DNA of 36,652 bases from Prevotella sp. (GCA_017617615.1 JAFZVV010000006.1:1-36652), one strand, 5' to 3'; positions 15,582-23,619 are shown, counted from the stretch's first letter. The notes: a model not told the origin generated them from the sequence alone. Translations and numbers: made by a program.

Positions 15582-16259
15582 TTATCTGACGACCACCTTG
15601 CGAGTGGTGCCGTCGCTCATACGGAGGATATAGACACCATGAGTGAGGTAGGCCACGGGCTGGCCGTCGAGGGTGTAGCGTCCCACGATATGGGCAGGAC
15701 GCCCACTGATGCCCTCTTTCACGCCGACAGGGTCGGGATAGATGAACTTCACGGTAATCATCGGACCAAAGTCAGAGAAGCCAAACTCACCGAATCCGAG
15801 GTCCTCGCCCATCTCTATCTGCAACTCGACGTCGCATTCGCCATAAGCATCGGGATACCACTCCGTCTGCAGGTCACCGCTCGTAGCACCCGGGGCGATG
15901 GTACCTGACGCAGAACTGAAATAGCCTGGCTCCGTGCGTCCAGGAAGACATGAACCAAGGGCACAGGTCATGTAACAGCCATTGTCGATACGGGTAATCT
16001 CATTGGCGAGCCTCACCAGGTCGGTGGCAGTGCCGCTCACGTTCTTGATCATGAAGTTGGAGGGAATCATCACCGTCAGTTCGCCAGTCTCTGGGTCTTC
16101 CTCCGTGACGTAGTTGTCGATGACATACACCGAGCCATGGGGGATAATCTCGCCAGCGTTGGTGACAAACTCAAACGAGTGGTCCACCTCCTCTTCCTGG
16201 GCATATCCTACTGTCGTGCCTACACACAACGACAGACAAAAAAGTAAAAGTTTTCTCAT
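15582..16259 (-). CDS. Secreted protein with type IX sorting domain, function unknown
   Basis: This 225-residue protein has a signal peptide (MRKLLLFCLSLCVGTTVGYAQ) and a beta-rich body with an acidic start (EEEVDHSFEF). The body includes three Cys (CYMTCALGSC, about 94-103) and GPMITVKFIYPD. The last 45 residues resemble a T9SS C-terminal domain: VGRYTLDGQPV and GVYILRMSDGTTRKVVVR. It should therefore cross the outer membrane by the system that porU and porV, downstream in the same run, help form. The annotated start is the ATG at 16259; a TTG nine bases upstream is in frame but less likely. A TAAATTTG -7 element lies at 16288-16295, making this the first gene of the six-gene run. Its function is unknown. 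Confidence 0.8.
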   Translation of the reverse strand: MRKLLLFCLSLCVGTTVGYAQEEEVDHSFEFVTNAGEIIPHGSVYVIDNYVTEEDPETGELTVMIPSNFMIKNVSGTATDLVRLANEITRIDNGCYMTCALGSCLPGRTEPGYFSSASGTIAPGATSGDLQTEWYPDAYGECDVELQIEMGEDLGFGEFGFSDFGPMITVKFIYPDPVGVKEGISGRPAHIVGRYTLDGQPVAYLTHGVYILRMSDGTTRKVVVR

Positions 16260-16287
16260 CTTGCGCAATTTTGATGTTTTCTGTTGG

Positions 16288-16295
16288 CAAATTTA
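16288..16295 (-). promoter_or_regulatory. Predicted -7 element (TAAATTTG) of the porU-porV run
   Basis: It matches TAnnTTTG on the minus strand, about 29 bp upstream of the ATG at 16259. No clear -33 box is seen. Confidence 0.5.
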
Positions 16296-16395
16296 AGTAT
16301 TATTTCCGACATTTTGCCGTTGACCATGGTTTTTCTTTTCACATGATGGGCGAAAACACAAAAAACCGAAAGACAAACCAACAGTATATCACGAT

Positions 16396-16429
16396 GAGGA
16401 GGCCTGCCACAAAAGCAGCAAGCCTCCTC
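16396..16429 (-). terminator. Hairpin downstream of cysK
   Basis: GAGGAGGCCTGC and GCAAGCCTCCTC pair with one mismatch around a 10-nt loop, 83 bp after the cysK stop. There is no U-tract, so termination is likely but not typical. Confidence 0.5.
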
Positions 16430-16511
16430 ACGCAATCATCTTCTCTTTTCGGGCAAGTAACTTCCCAACCTTTCTACTTCCCCTCAAACCAGTTAAGCGA
16501 AACTCTGACCT

Positions 16512-17459
16512 TTACAAAGGATAGTCTTCGAAAGCGTAGAGCACGGTAGAGAGATAGCGCTCACCTGTATCGGGCAACAGCACCACGATGCGCTTGTCTT
16601 CGTTACCTGGACGAAGGGCTATCTGGGTGGCGGCATAGAGGGCTGCACCTGCGGAAATGCCTACAAGGAGGCCTTCCTGACGGGCAATCTCACGCCCCGT
16701 ACGGATGGCATCATCGTTGTCTACATCATACACCTCATCTATCACTCCTGCATCGTAGGTCTTGGGGACAAACCCGGCTCCGATGCCCTGAATCTTATGA
16801 GGACCGCTCTGACCACCGTTCAACACAGGCGAAGACTTAGGTTCCACGGCAATCACCTGAACACCGGGATTCTGTTCTTTCAGGTATTTGCCAGTACCGG
16901 AGACCGTACCGCCCGTACCCACACCTGCGACGAAGATGTCGACCTTGCCATCCGTGTCGCGCCAGATTTCCGGACCAGTGAAAGCATAGTGCTTGGCGGG
17001 ATTGGCAGGATTCTCGAACTGCTGGAGGATGATACTGCCCGGAATGGAGTCGCGCAAGGCTTCAGCGGCACGTATAGCACCAGGCATGCCGTCTTTCCCT
17101 GAGGTCAGGCGGACCTCCGCACCATAGGCCTTCACGAGGTTACGGCGCTCGATGCTCATCGTCTCGGGCATGGTGAGTATCAGTTTGTATCCCTTGACGG
17201 CGGCTACCAAAGCCAGTCCCACACCGGTATTGCCACTGGTAGGCTCAATGATGGTGGCGCCAGGCTTCAGCAATCCCTTCTGCTCTGCGTCTTCTATCAT
17301 CGCCAAAGCAATTCGATCCTTGACAGAACCACCTGGATTGAAGTACTCCACCTTTGCAATGAGGGGCGTCTTGATGCGCTTTTCCTGTGAGAACTTATTG
17401 AGTTCAAGCAATGGCGTATTGCCGATGAGCGCTGTCAGCTGTTTTGCAATCTTTGTCAT
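16512..17459 (-). CDS. cysK: Cysteine synthase A (O-acetylserine sulfhydrylase)
   Basis: This 315-residue PLP enzyme is full length for CysK. The start has LIGNTPLLELNKF; the PLP lysine is Lys47 in NPGGSVKDR; the substrate loop is PTSGNTGVGLA. Further conserved blocks are KYGLTMPETMS-like (LILTMPETMSIERR), GVGTGGTVSGTGKYLKEQNP and VGISAGAALYAA, and the C-terminus LLPDTGERYLST is typical. It makes cysteine from O-acetylserine and sulfide. It lies downstream of metY on the same strand, separated by 179 bp of repeats, so the two sulfide-assimilating enzymes may share expression. Confidence 0.97.
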   Translation of the reverse strand: MTKIAKQLTALIGNTPLLELNKFSQEKRIKTPLIAKVEYFNPGGSVKDRIALAMIEDAEQKGLLKPGATIIEPTSGNTGVGLALVAAVKGYKLILTMPETMSIERRNLVKAYGAEVRLTSGKDGMPGAIRAAEALRDSIPGSIILQQFENPANPAKHYAFTGPEIWRDTDGKVDIFVAGVGTGGTVSGTGKYLKEQNPGVQVIAVEPKSSPVLNGGQSGPHKIQGIGAGFVPKTYDAGVIDEVYDVDNDDAIRTGREIARQEGLLVGISAGAALYAATQIALRPGNEDKRIVVLLPDTGERYLSTVLYAFEDYPL

Positions 17460-17477
17460 AATATATCAGTTTAATAA

Positions 17478-17491
17478 TTTTCAATCTTCAA
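17478..17491 (-). repeat. Two-unit fragment of the TTGAAGA/TTGAAAA heptamer repeat
   Basis: TTTTCAATCTTCAA lies just upstream of cysK and is the same unit as the larger array at 17581-17636. Together they flank the block at 17494-17572. Confidence 0.7.
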
Positions 17492-17493
17492 AT

Positions 17494-17572
17494 GTCGTGC
17501 AAGTTGAGCGCAAAAGAAAGCTTGCTTTCATTATGCCGAAACGCCGCCGACATTCGGGACGAAGTCCCAATT
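17494..17572. repeat. REP-like intergenic block between metY and cysK
   Basis: A GC-richer insert with the palindrome GAAAGCTTGCTTTC (about 17516-17529) and the arms GGGAC/GTCCC (near 17555-17568). It is flanked on both sides by heptamer repeats. It resembles dispersed intergenic repeats that I recall from Prevotella genomes, but this is unverified. Confidence 0.4.
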
Positions 17573-17580
17573 TTTAATTT

Positions 17581-17636
17581 TCAATCTTCAATCTTCAATT
17601 TTCAATCTTCAATTTTCAATCTTCAATCTTCAATTG
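17581..17636 (-). repeat. Heptamer tandem repeat, eight units (TTGAAGA/TTGAAAA)
   Basis: Eight 7-bp units, TCAATCT or TCAATTT on the plus strand, begin two bases after the metY stop codon. On the metY strand they read as repeated TTGAAGA/TTGAAAA. The same unit recurs at 23582-23608 and 36624-36651. Confidence 0.9.
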
Positions 17637-17638
17637 TA

Positions 17639-18928
17639 TCATATCTTCTCAAATGCCTGGTTGAGATCATCGATGATATCGTCGATATGCTCGGTGCCGA
17701 TGGAGAGGCGGATGGTGGAAGGCGTGATATGCTGCTCTGCCAACTCCTCGGGCGACAACTGGGAGTGAGTAGTGGTATAGGGATGGATGACGAGGCTCTT
17801 CACGTCGGCCACATTGGCGAGCAGCGAGAAAATCTGCAACGCATCGATGAACTTCCATGCCTCTTCCTGACCACCCTTTATCTCAAAGGTGAAAATGCTT
17901 CCGCCACCATGGGGGAAATACTTCTGGTAGAGCGCATGGTCGTGATGGCTCTCGAGAGCCGGGTGGTTCACCTTTGCTACCTTGGGATGGTTGGCAAGGA
18001 AGTCGACCACCTTCAGCGCATTCTCCACATGACGCTCCACACGCAGACTCAGTGTCTCGACACCCTGCAAGAGGATGAAGGCATTGAAGGGCGAGATGGC
18101 AGCACCGGTATCGCGCAAGATCACGGCCCGGACGCGGGTAACGAAGGCTGCGGCACCCACTGCCTCGGCAAAGACGATGCCGTGATATGAGGGGTCGGGC
18201 TTGGCCAGCGTGGGGAACTTCTCAGGATTGGCCAGCCAGTCGAACTTACCACCATCCACGACCACACCACCAAGACTGGAACCATGTCCGCCCAGGAACT
18301 TCGTAGCGGAGTGTACCACGATATCGGCACCATGCTCAAGCGGACGGATGAGATATGGTGTGCCGAAGGTGTTGTCGACGATGAAGGGGATGCCATGACG
18401 ATGTGCCACTGCAGCCACTCCCTCGATGTCGAGCACGTCGCTGTTGGGGTTGCCAAAGGTCTCGGCATACACAACCTTCGTGTTGGGCTTGATGGCTGCC
18501 TCAAGGGCATCGAGGTCGTTGACATTGATTATGGTATTGGTGATGCCCTGGGTGGCAAGTGTGTGGGTTATCAAGTTGTAAGAACCACCATAGAGGTTGT
18601 CGGCAGCTACGATATGGTCGCCTGCCTGAACGATGTTCTGAAGGGCATAAGTAATGGCAGCGGCGCCACTGGCTACCGCCAGGCCTGCCACACCACCCTC
18701 GAGGGCTGCCACACGGTCTTCGAACACCCCCTGTGTGGAGTTGGTCAAACGTCCGTAGATATTCCCGGCATCACGCAACCCAAAACGGTCGGCAGCATGC
18801 TGGGAGTTATGGAACACATAACTCGTGGTCTGGTAAATGGGCACCGCACGGGCATCGGTTGCGGGGTCGGCCTGTTCTTGACCTACATGAAGTTGCAATG
18901 TCTCGAAATGGTAGTTCTTCGTACTCAT
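17639..18928 (-). CDS. metY: O-acetylhomoserine sulfhydrylase
   Basis: This 429-residue protein belongs to the Cys/Met metabolism PLP family and has the length of O-acetylhomoserine sulfhydrylases (cystathionine lyases and synthases are shorter, near 380-400). Seen: [33 protein letters not shown] at the start, YGRLTNST, the Asp block [18 protein letters not shown] lysine Lys210 in [12 protein letters not shown], and the C-terminal [18 protein letters not shown]. It makes homocysteine from O-acetylhomoserine and sulfide. It is divergent from an Lrp/AsnC regulator. Its promoter (18966-18997) overlaps one of two CCAAAT direct repeats, suggesting local control. Confidence 0.93.
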   Translation of the reverse strand: MSTKNYHFETLQLHVGQEQADPATDARAVPIYQTTSYVFHNSQHAADRFGLRDAGNIYGRLTNSTQGVFEDRVAALEGGVAGLAVASGAAAITYALQNIVQAGDHIVAADNLYGGSYNLITHTLATQGITNTIINVNDLDALEAAIKPNTKVVYAETFGNPNSDVLDIEGVAAVAHRHGIPFIVDNTFGTPYLIRPLEHGADIVVHSATKFLGGHGSSLGGVVVDGGKFDWLANPEKFPTLAKPDPSYHGIVFAEAVGAAAFVTRVRAVILRDTGAAISPFNAFILLQGVETLSLRVERHVENALKVVDFLANHPKVAKVNHPALESHHDHALYQKYFPHGGGSIFTFEIKGGQEEAWKFIDALQIFSLLANVADVKSLVIHPYTTTHSQLSPEELAEQHITPSTIRLSIGTEHIDDIIDDLNQAFEKI

Positions 18929-18965
18929 GATCTTTTCCTTTCTTTAATTGTTTGTTTTCTGGGTA

Positions 18966-18997
18966 CAAAGGTACGGACAATAGTTATATATTCCAAA
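18966..18997 (-). promoter_or_regulatory. Predicted promoter (TTTG / TACCTTTG) of metY
   Basis: On the minus strand TTTG (18994-18997) and TACCTTTG (18966-18973) are 20 bp apart, a near-ideal Bacteroidota promoter. Confidence 0.7.
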
Positions 18998-19037
18998 TTT
19001 TATATGAAATTTAGAAGAAACAACTATATATCCAAAT
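18985..19037. promoter_or_regulatory. Candidate regulator sites: two TATATAT(T)CCAAAT direct repeats
   Basis: TATATATTCCAAAT (18985-18998) and TATATATCCAAAT (19025-19037) repeat at a 39-bp centre spacing, nearly four helical turns, between metY and the Lrp gene. The first covers the -33 box of metY. Binding by the adjacent Lrp/AsnC protein is inferred. Confidence 0.4.
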
Positions 19038-19169
19038 CTATTAGAAAATAACTCCATTCCAAGATGTTTTTTGCAAGCTTGTTAGAATATTATTCTAAAA
19101 AAGGGTTACAAGAGGACTTTTCTTGCTATTATTTTCCTGCAATTCTATCTGTTATATAGAAAAATTGCC

Positions 19170-19177
19170 TATATTTG
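19170..19177 (+). promoter_or_regulatory. Predicted -7 element (TATATTTG) of the Lrp-family gene
   Basis: A perfect TAnnTTTG on the plus strand, 29 bp before the ATG at 19207. Confidence 0.6.
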
Positions 19178-19206
19178 CAGTGTGAAAAAGAACAAACGAC
19201 CAAGTC

Positions 19207-19671
19207 ATGACTGATACTTTAGATGCAACAGACCTGCAGATACTGAAAACGCTGCAGAAAAACGCGAAACTGACGACCAAGGAACTGGCTGATGCCGTGC
19301 ACCTCACCCCTACACCCGTATTTGAGCGCCAAAAGCGCCTCGAACGACAAGGATACATCAAGAAGTATGTCGCCATACTCGACCCGGAAAAGTTGGGCCA
19401 GGGTCTGCTCGTATTCTGCAAGGTAAAACTGAAACAGATAAACCGCGAAATTGCCGAAGACTTCGTCAGGCAAATCCTCCGCATCCCCGAGATAACGGAA
19501 TGCTACAACACCAGTGGTGCCTACGATTACCTGCTTAAGGTACGCGCACGTGACATGAAGCAATATCAGGAGTTCGTGCTTACCAAACTCGGCGACATCG
19601 ACACCGTCGGTTCCATAGAGAGTACCTTCGTCATGAGCGAGGTGAAGCAAAACTACGGCATCAACATATAA
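19207..19671 (+). CDS. Lrp/AsnC family transcriptional regulator
   Basis: This 154-residue protein has the family layout: an N-terminal winged helix-turn-helix (LDATDLQILKTLQKNAKLTTKELADAVHLTPTPVFERQKRLERQGYIKKYVA, about 5-56) followed by an AsnC-type ligand-binding/oligomerisation domain (FCKVKLKQI; FVRQILRIPEITECYNTSGAYDYLLKVRARDMKQYQEF). The GAYDYLLK segment is where amino acid effectors bind in this family. It is transcribed away from metY, so control of metY and itself in response to an amino acid such as methionine is likely but inferred. A bidirectional-looking terminator follows 7 bp after the stop. Confidence 0.92.
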   Translation: MTDTLDATDLQILKTLQKNAKLTTKELADAVHLTPTPVFERQKRLERQGYIKKYVAILDPEKLGQGLLVFCKVKLKQINREIAEDFVRQILRIPEITECYNTSGAYDYLLKVRARDMKQYQEFVLTKLGDIDTVGSIESTFVMSEVKQNYGINI

Positions 19672-19677
19672 TAGCCA

Positions 19678-19702
19678 AAAGCCTCCCGGAATGGGAGGCT
19701 TT
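19678..19702. terminator. Terminator between the Lrp gene and tsf
   Basis: AAAGCCTCCC (19678-19687) and GGGAGGCTTT (19693-19702) form a 10-bp stem around a GGAAT loop. It lies between convergent genes and can serve both strands. Confidence 0.8.
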
Positions 19703-19730
19703 CGGTTTATTACAGTTGTGATAGACTTGC

Positions 19731-20732
19731 TTACTCTGCGCGGAGGGTGAAGCGCTTGAAGTCGACCACCTTCAGGTCTTTGTCGGCAGCCTTCAGGTAG
19801 GCAGCGACATTCTCCTTGTTCTCAGCCTGGATGAACTCCTGGTTGACAAGGCAGTTCTCCTTGAAGAATTTGGCCAAACGACCCTTGGCAATGTTCTGAA
19901 TCATCTGCTCGGGCATGTTGGCAGCTTTCTCGGCAGCCACTTTCTCCTTGATCTCACGAGCCTTGGCAGCCTCCTCTTCGGTGAGCCAGCCCTTGGCGAT
20001 GTTGGAGCTGATGTGGTCTTCGCTGTCAACGAGATTGGCATTGATGCCAGCCTTGTTGATGGCTGCCACCACGGCCTTCTCAATCTGCTCTTCCTTGGTC
20101 TTCTGGATAGCCACCTGGAGCTCATTGTCCTTCACCGACTGTGGCACACTCTCCTCGTCGAGGGCGACGGGGTTCATGGCTGCCACCTGCATGGTGATGG
20201 CGTGACCCTGGGTCTCGAAATCCTTGTTGAGCTGCACGAGGGTGCAGAGGATGTTCTTGCCCTGGTGGTTGTAAGAATAGATGTTCTTTCCCTCGAGGTA
20301 GTTGTAGCCATCAAGCTCCATCTTCTCACCGGTGATACCCGAGCGCTGCATCACAGCGTCGGTAGCCTTCTGACCGTCGGCGAGCACGAGTTCCTTCACC
20401 TCGTCGAGACTCTTGCACTTCTTCTCCACGGCAGCATCGAGGATGCTCTGTGTGAGTGCAATGAAATCGGCACCGTTGGCCACGAAGTCGGTCTCGCACT
20501 TCAGGGCGAGGATTGCTGCAAAATCGTCGGCAACCTTCACGAGCACACAGCCGTTGGAGGTCTCACGGTCGCTGCGCTTGGCGGCGATAGCCAGGCCACG
20601 CTCACGAAGCAGGTCCTTGGCCTTGTCGAAGTCGCCCTCTGCCTCGGTGAGTGCCTTCTTGACGTCGGCAAGACCTGCACCAGTCATAGCGCGGAGCTTC
20701 TTGATGTCTTCCATATTTGGTTTGTAAGCCAT
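19731..20732 (-). CDS. tsf: Translation elongation factor Ts
   Basis: This 333-residue protein is the nucleotide exchange factor for EF-Tu. The UBA-like N-terminus IKKLRAMTGAGLADVKKALTEAEGDFDKAKDLLRERG is diagnostic, followed by LALKCETDFVANGADFIAL, the contact region for EF-Tu. The C-terminus contains the dimerisation block and ends VVDFKRFTLRAE. It follows rpsB by 47 nt on the same strand, the usual order, and closes the rplM-rpsI-rpsB-tsf run before the terminator at 19678-19702. Confidence 0.97.
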   Translation of the reverse strand: MAYKPNMEDIKKLRAMTGAGLADVKKALTEAEGDFDKAKDLLRERGLAIAAKRSDRETSNGCVLVKVADDFAAILALKCETDFVANGADFIALTQSILDAAVEKKCKSLDEVKELVLADGQKATDAVMQRSGITGEKMELDGYNYLEGKNIYSYNHQGKNILCTLVQLNKDFETQGHAITMQVAAMNPVALDEESVPQSVKDNELQVAIQKTKEEQIEKAVVAAINKAGINANLVDSEDHISSNIAKGWLTEEEAAKAREIKEKVAAEKAANMPEQMIQNIAKGRLAKFFKENCLVNQEFIQAENKENVAAYLKAADKDLKVVDFKRFTLRAE

Positions 20733-20779
20733 AACTATATGAAGATTAAAATATTAAAGAATAAAAATTTAAAACAATA

Positions 20780-21667
20780 TTACTCAGCGGCGGGAGCCTC
20801 TTCTTCAGCAGCGGGAGCTTCGGGCTCTGCTACGGGAGCCTCAGCCTCAACGGCAGGAGCCTCAGCAACCTCAGCCTCCTCTGCAGGAACTTCCTTGCGG
20901 GCCTTGCGGGCACGCTTTGGACGGGCGTCGGCAGCCTCTTCGCTCTGCTCGGCAGCAGCCTTCTCATCAGCCTTCTCAGCCTTACGCTCCTCGAGACCTT
21001 CTGCGATAGCAGCGCAGCAGGCGGTGAGGATGACATCGATGCTGTCCTTGGCATCATCGTTGGCAGGGATGACGAAGTCGATGTCGGCAGGATCGGAGTT
21101 GGTGTCCACGATACCGAATACAGGGATGCCAAGGCGCACGGCCTCTTTCACTGCGATGTTCTCCTTCATCACGTCGACGACGAAGAGAGCGGAGGGCAGG
21201 CGGGTAAGGTCGGCGATGGAACCAAGGTTCTTCTCAAGCTTGGCTCGCTGACGGGTAATCTGCAGGAGCTCACGCTTCGAGAGGTTGGAGAAAGTACCGT
21301 CTTGCATCAGTTTGTCGATGTTGGCCATTTTCTTCACGGCCTTGCGGATGGTGGGGAAGTTGGTGAGCATACCGCCCGGCCAACGCTCGATCACGTAAGG
21401 CATGTTGATGCTTGTAGCCTTCTCGGCCACAATGCTCTTAGCTTGTTTTTTAGTAGCGACGAAGAGAACTTTCTTGCCAGACTTGGCGATTTGCTTGAGA
21501 GCCTCTGCAGCCTCGTCGATCTTGGCGACGGTCTTGTGCAGGTCGATGATGTGGATACCATTGCGCTCCATGAAGATATAAGGAGCCATTGCCGGATTCC
21601 ATTTGCGGCGAAGGTGGCCAAAGTGGCAACCAGCCTCCAGCAACATGTCAAAATTTGTTCTTGCCAT
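20780..21667 (-). CDS. rpsB: 30S ribosomal protein S2 with acidic Ala/Glu-rich tail
   Basis: This 295-residue protein starts ARTNFDMLLEAGCHFGHLRRKWNPAMAPYIF and contains ERWPGGMLTNF, LTRLPSALFVVDVMKE, VFGIVDTNSDP and DVILTACCAAIAEG, all hallmarks of S2. After about residue 228 it has a low-complexity extension: a Lys/Arg patch (RPKRARKARK) followed by about 40 residues of Ala, Glu, Pro and Val. The bacterial S2 core is near 230-240 residues, so the tail is extra. It is preceded by a 226-bp gap after rpsI that may carry a leader RNA, and is followed by tsf. Confidence 0.97.
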   Translation of the reverse strand: MARTNFDMLLEAGCHFGHLRRKWNPAMAPYIFMERNGIHIIDLHKTVAKIDEAAEALKQIAKSGKKVLFVATKKQAKSIVAEKATSINMPYVIERWPGGMLTNFPTIRKAVKKMANIDKLMQDGTFSNLSKRELLQITRQRAKLEKNLGSIADLTRLPSALFVVDVMKENIAVKEAVRLGIPVFGIVDTNSDPADIDFVIPANDDAKDSIDVILTACCAAIAEGLEERKAEKADEKAAAEQSEEAADARPKRARKARKEVPAEEAEVAEAPAVEAEAPVAEPEAPAAEEEAPAAE

Positions 21668-21893
21668 TTTTTAAATGATTGATTGTTGTTTACGTTCCTT
21701 TTAGTTGAATTCTACTTTCCACCCTCCCCAGGGCCATAGCCAAGGGAACATCACACAACGATAGTAGGGCAGGCCCACCGGTCCGCATGAATGTAGGATG
21801 AAAAGCGTTTGTAACCAGCCGATGAGTAATCGCAGGCAACAACGGCCAGGAGTCTCACCAGTTTGGATGCTAAACTCAGCCAGACAATGCGTA
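21668..21893 (-). promoter_or_regulatory. Intergenic region upstream of rpsB, possible leader RNA
   Basis: 226 bp between rpsI and rpsB, far larger than the 9-bp rplM-rpsI gap. Read on the minus strand it is GC-rich for an intergenic region, with short pairing segments such as GGGCC/GGCCC near the middle and a polypurine AAAAGGAACG close to the rpsB start. An S2-type autoregulatory leader is a reasonable but unproven reading. Confidence 0.35.
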
Positions 21894-22286
21894 TTAACGC
21901 TTGCTGAACTGGAAGCGGCGACGTGCCTTGGGCTGACCCGGTTTCTTGCGCTCCACAGACCTGGAGTCGCGGGTAAGGAATCCCTGGCTCTTGAGTGCCT
22001 TCTTGTCCTCGGCGTTAATCTTCACCAGCGCGCGGGCAATGGCCAGACGCAGCGCTTGGCTCTGTCCGGTGAAGCCACCACCGTCGAGGTTCACTTTCAC
22101 GTCGTACTTGTCGGCCACGTTGAGCAGGTTGAGTGGCTGCTTCACCACATACTGCAGGATGGCTGAGGGGAAATACTCAGTGAGGTCTTTCTTGTTGATG
22201 GTAATCTTGCCGCTACCCTCTGAGAGGTAAACGCGTGCCACAGCACTCTTGCGACGACCAATTGCGTTAATATATTGTACTTCCAT
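21894..22286 (-). CDS. rpsI: 30S ribosomal protein S9
   Basis: This 130-residue protein matches S9 throughout: INAIGRRKSAVARVYLSEGSGKITINKKDL at the start, the GGGFTGQSQALRLAIARAL core, and the conserved C-terminus LTRDSRSVERKKPGQPKARRRFQFSKR, whose last Arg contacts P-site tRNA. It begins 9 nt after the rplM stop, the usual bacterial pairing with L13. No anomalies are seen. Confidence 0.98.
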   Translation of the reverse strand: MEVQYINAIGRRKSAVARVYLSEGSGKITINKKDLTEYFPSAILQYVVKQPLNLLNVADKYDVKVNLDGGGFTGQSQALRLAIARALVKINAEDKKALKSQGFLTRDSRSVERKKPGQPKARRRFQFSKR

Positions 22287-22295
22287 TATTCCTGA

Positions 22296-22757
22296 TTATT
22301 TATACTGGTTAATATCAATGGCTTTGGGCTTCTGTGCCTCATGAGGATGCTCGGTTCCCTCATAGATATAGAGGTTGTAGAGCAGGCTGCGGCCGAGAGG
22401 ACCTTTGGGGAGCATGCCTTTCACGGCATGACGGATGATGCGCTCGGCACCATCTTTCTTCAGACGGAGCTTGGCAGGGGTATCAAAGCGCTGACCGCCG
22501 GGATAACCAGTATAGCGGGTGTAGAGTTTGTCGGTCTCCTTGTTACCAGTGAAGACCACTTTCTGTGCATTGATGATAATCACATTGTCGCCACAGTCTA
22601 CATGCGGGGTGAATGTGGGCTTGTACTTTCCGCGGAGCAGCTTGGCTACCTTAGAGCAGAGACGGCCTACCACCTGTCCGGAGGCATCGATGACCACCCA
22701 CTCTTTCTTGGCTGTTTCCTTGTTCACGGAAATAGTCTTGTAACTTAAAGTGTTCAT
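22296..22757 (-). CDS. rplM: 50S ribosomal protein L13
   Basis: This 153-residue protein has the L13 hallmarks KEWVVIDASGQVVGRLCSKVAKLLRGKYKPTFTPHVDCGDNVIIINA, RHAVKGMLPKGPLGR and the YEGTEHPHEAQKP end. The start is the ATG at 22757 (MNTLSYKTISVN); a longer in-frame form to 22913 would run through the predicted leader and promoter and is rejected. It is first in the rplM-rpsI-rpsB-tsf unit, with a TACCTTTG element at 22903-22910. Confidence 0.97.
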   Translation of the reverse strand: MNTLSYKTISVNKETAKKEWVVIDASGQVVGRLCSKVAKLLRGKYKPTFTPHVDCGDNVIIINAQKVVFTGNKETDKLYTRYTGYPGGQRFDTPAKLRLKKDGAERIIRHAVKGMLPKGPLGRSLLYNLYIYEGTEHPHEAQKPKAIDINQYK

Positions 22758-22896
22758 TTCAAAATTTAAATTTTCTACTAAAAAACAATTATTAATTAAT
22801 AATGTGGAATGACGATTCACTAACCATCGCGCCTGGCCAAAAGCACAACTATTAACACGCCGTTCCTGGGGTTCTAAGTGTATCCCCGTAATAATC
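22758..22896 (-). promoter_or_regulatory. Predicted L13 leader RNA
   Basis: About 139 nt lie between the predicted transcript start and the rplM ATG. The leader can pair internally (GGGG/CCCC around positions 22867-22886) and carries an AT palindrome TTATTAATTAATAA near the start codon. Autoregulatory L13 leaders are known in Bacteroidia; membership of that family was not tested here. Confidence 0.45.
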
Positions 22897-22902
22897 GGAC
22901 TG

Positions 22903-22910
22903 CAAAGGTA
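22903..22910 (-). promoter_or_regulatory. Predicted -7 element (TACCTTTG) of the ribosomal protein unit
   Basis: A perfect consensus TAnnTTTG on the minus strand, about 146 bp before the rplM ATG. Confidence 0.6.
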
Positions 22911-23014
22911 CAACTTTATATTGGGTTCATGGTATGCCCAAGCCGTCGATTTAAGGATTATTAGCGGTTTTAAGATTATTTAACTGACCCAAAACGTGTC
23001 CAGTAAAAAAATCA

Positions 23015-23512
23015 TCAGTAGTTCTCGATAATCTCTCGGGCTTTTTGCTTGCGCTTAGCACTCTTGCTTTTAGGCAGGATTTTTCCCAGGAACTGGCCGA
23101 TGATTCCCAGCAGGTTGCCACCCGAAGGGTTGGCGCCAAGCAGTTGGGCGTCGGTCTTGTTGAGAACAAGCATCTTGTTCATGTTCTCCCTGATTTCATC
23201 ATTCTTTCCTTTTCCGAAAACCACCACCTCGCGTATGCTCATGTATTTCGACACGAGGAACACGGTGTCGCGCACCTCGGAGAGGTTGAGAAGCCGACTC
23301 TCGTAGTTGACATGCGTGAACACCAGACTCTTGCAACTGTCGGGCACAGAGAAATAACCCAGCGAGTCGGTGATGTCGACACCTGCGCTGCTCCGCACGC
23401 TTACCTGACTGATAGGCTCGAGCGACTCCACGTCGCATACCACCAGCCGTCGCTGTGCCGTGGCCCAAAGCGACAGGAAAGCAAATACCAATGTGAGCGA
23501 GAACCTGTTCAT
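23015..23512 (-). CDS. Exported protein with carboxypeptidase regulatory-like domain
   Basis: This 165-residue protein has a signal peptide (MNRFSLTLVFAFLSLWATAQ) and a CarboxypepD_reg-like beta-sandwich: RLVVCDVESLEPISQVSVRSSAGVDITDSLGYFSVPDSCKSLVFTHVNYES, about 22-70. It ends in a linker and a basic C-terminus (KILPKSKSAKRKQKAREIIENY). In TonB-dependent receptors this domain is followed by a barrel; here it stands alone. Such single-domain proteins occur in Bacteroidota and have no assigned function. The ATG at 23512 is preferred because the signal peptide starts there; in-frame starts at 23530 and 23560 add non-signal residues. It is transcribed alone between the PUL and the ribosomal protein unit. 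Confidence 0.7.
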   Translation of the reverse strand: MNRFSLTLVFAFLSLWATAQRRLVVCDVESLEPISQVSVRSSAGVDITDSLGYFSVPDSCKSLVFTHVNYESRLLNLSEVRDTVFLVSKYMSIREVVVFGKGKNDEIRENMNKMLVLNKTDAQLLGANPSGGNLLGIIGQFLGKILPKSKSAKRKQKAREIIENY

Positions 23513-23581
23513 GGAAACAAAAGTATACATTATTTTCCAATCCCATCGGACAATATACACATATTAAAAACAATTAGTGAA

Positions 23582-23608
23582 TTTTCAATCTTCAATCTTC
23601 AATTTTGA
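23582..23608 (-). repeat. Heptamer repeat, about three units
   Basis: TTTTCAATC, TTCAATC and TTCAATT units on the plus strand, the same family as 17581-17636, located between the susD terminator and the next gene. Confidence 0.7.
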
Positions 23609-23619
23609 AAAAAGGGAAA

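Noticed and set aside
17581..17636. CRISPR-like array
   Set aside because: The repeats are 7-bp units without spacers and there are no cas genes. It is a simple tandem repeat.
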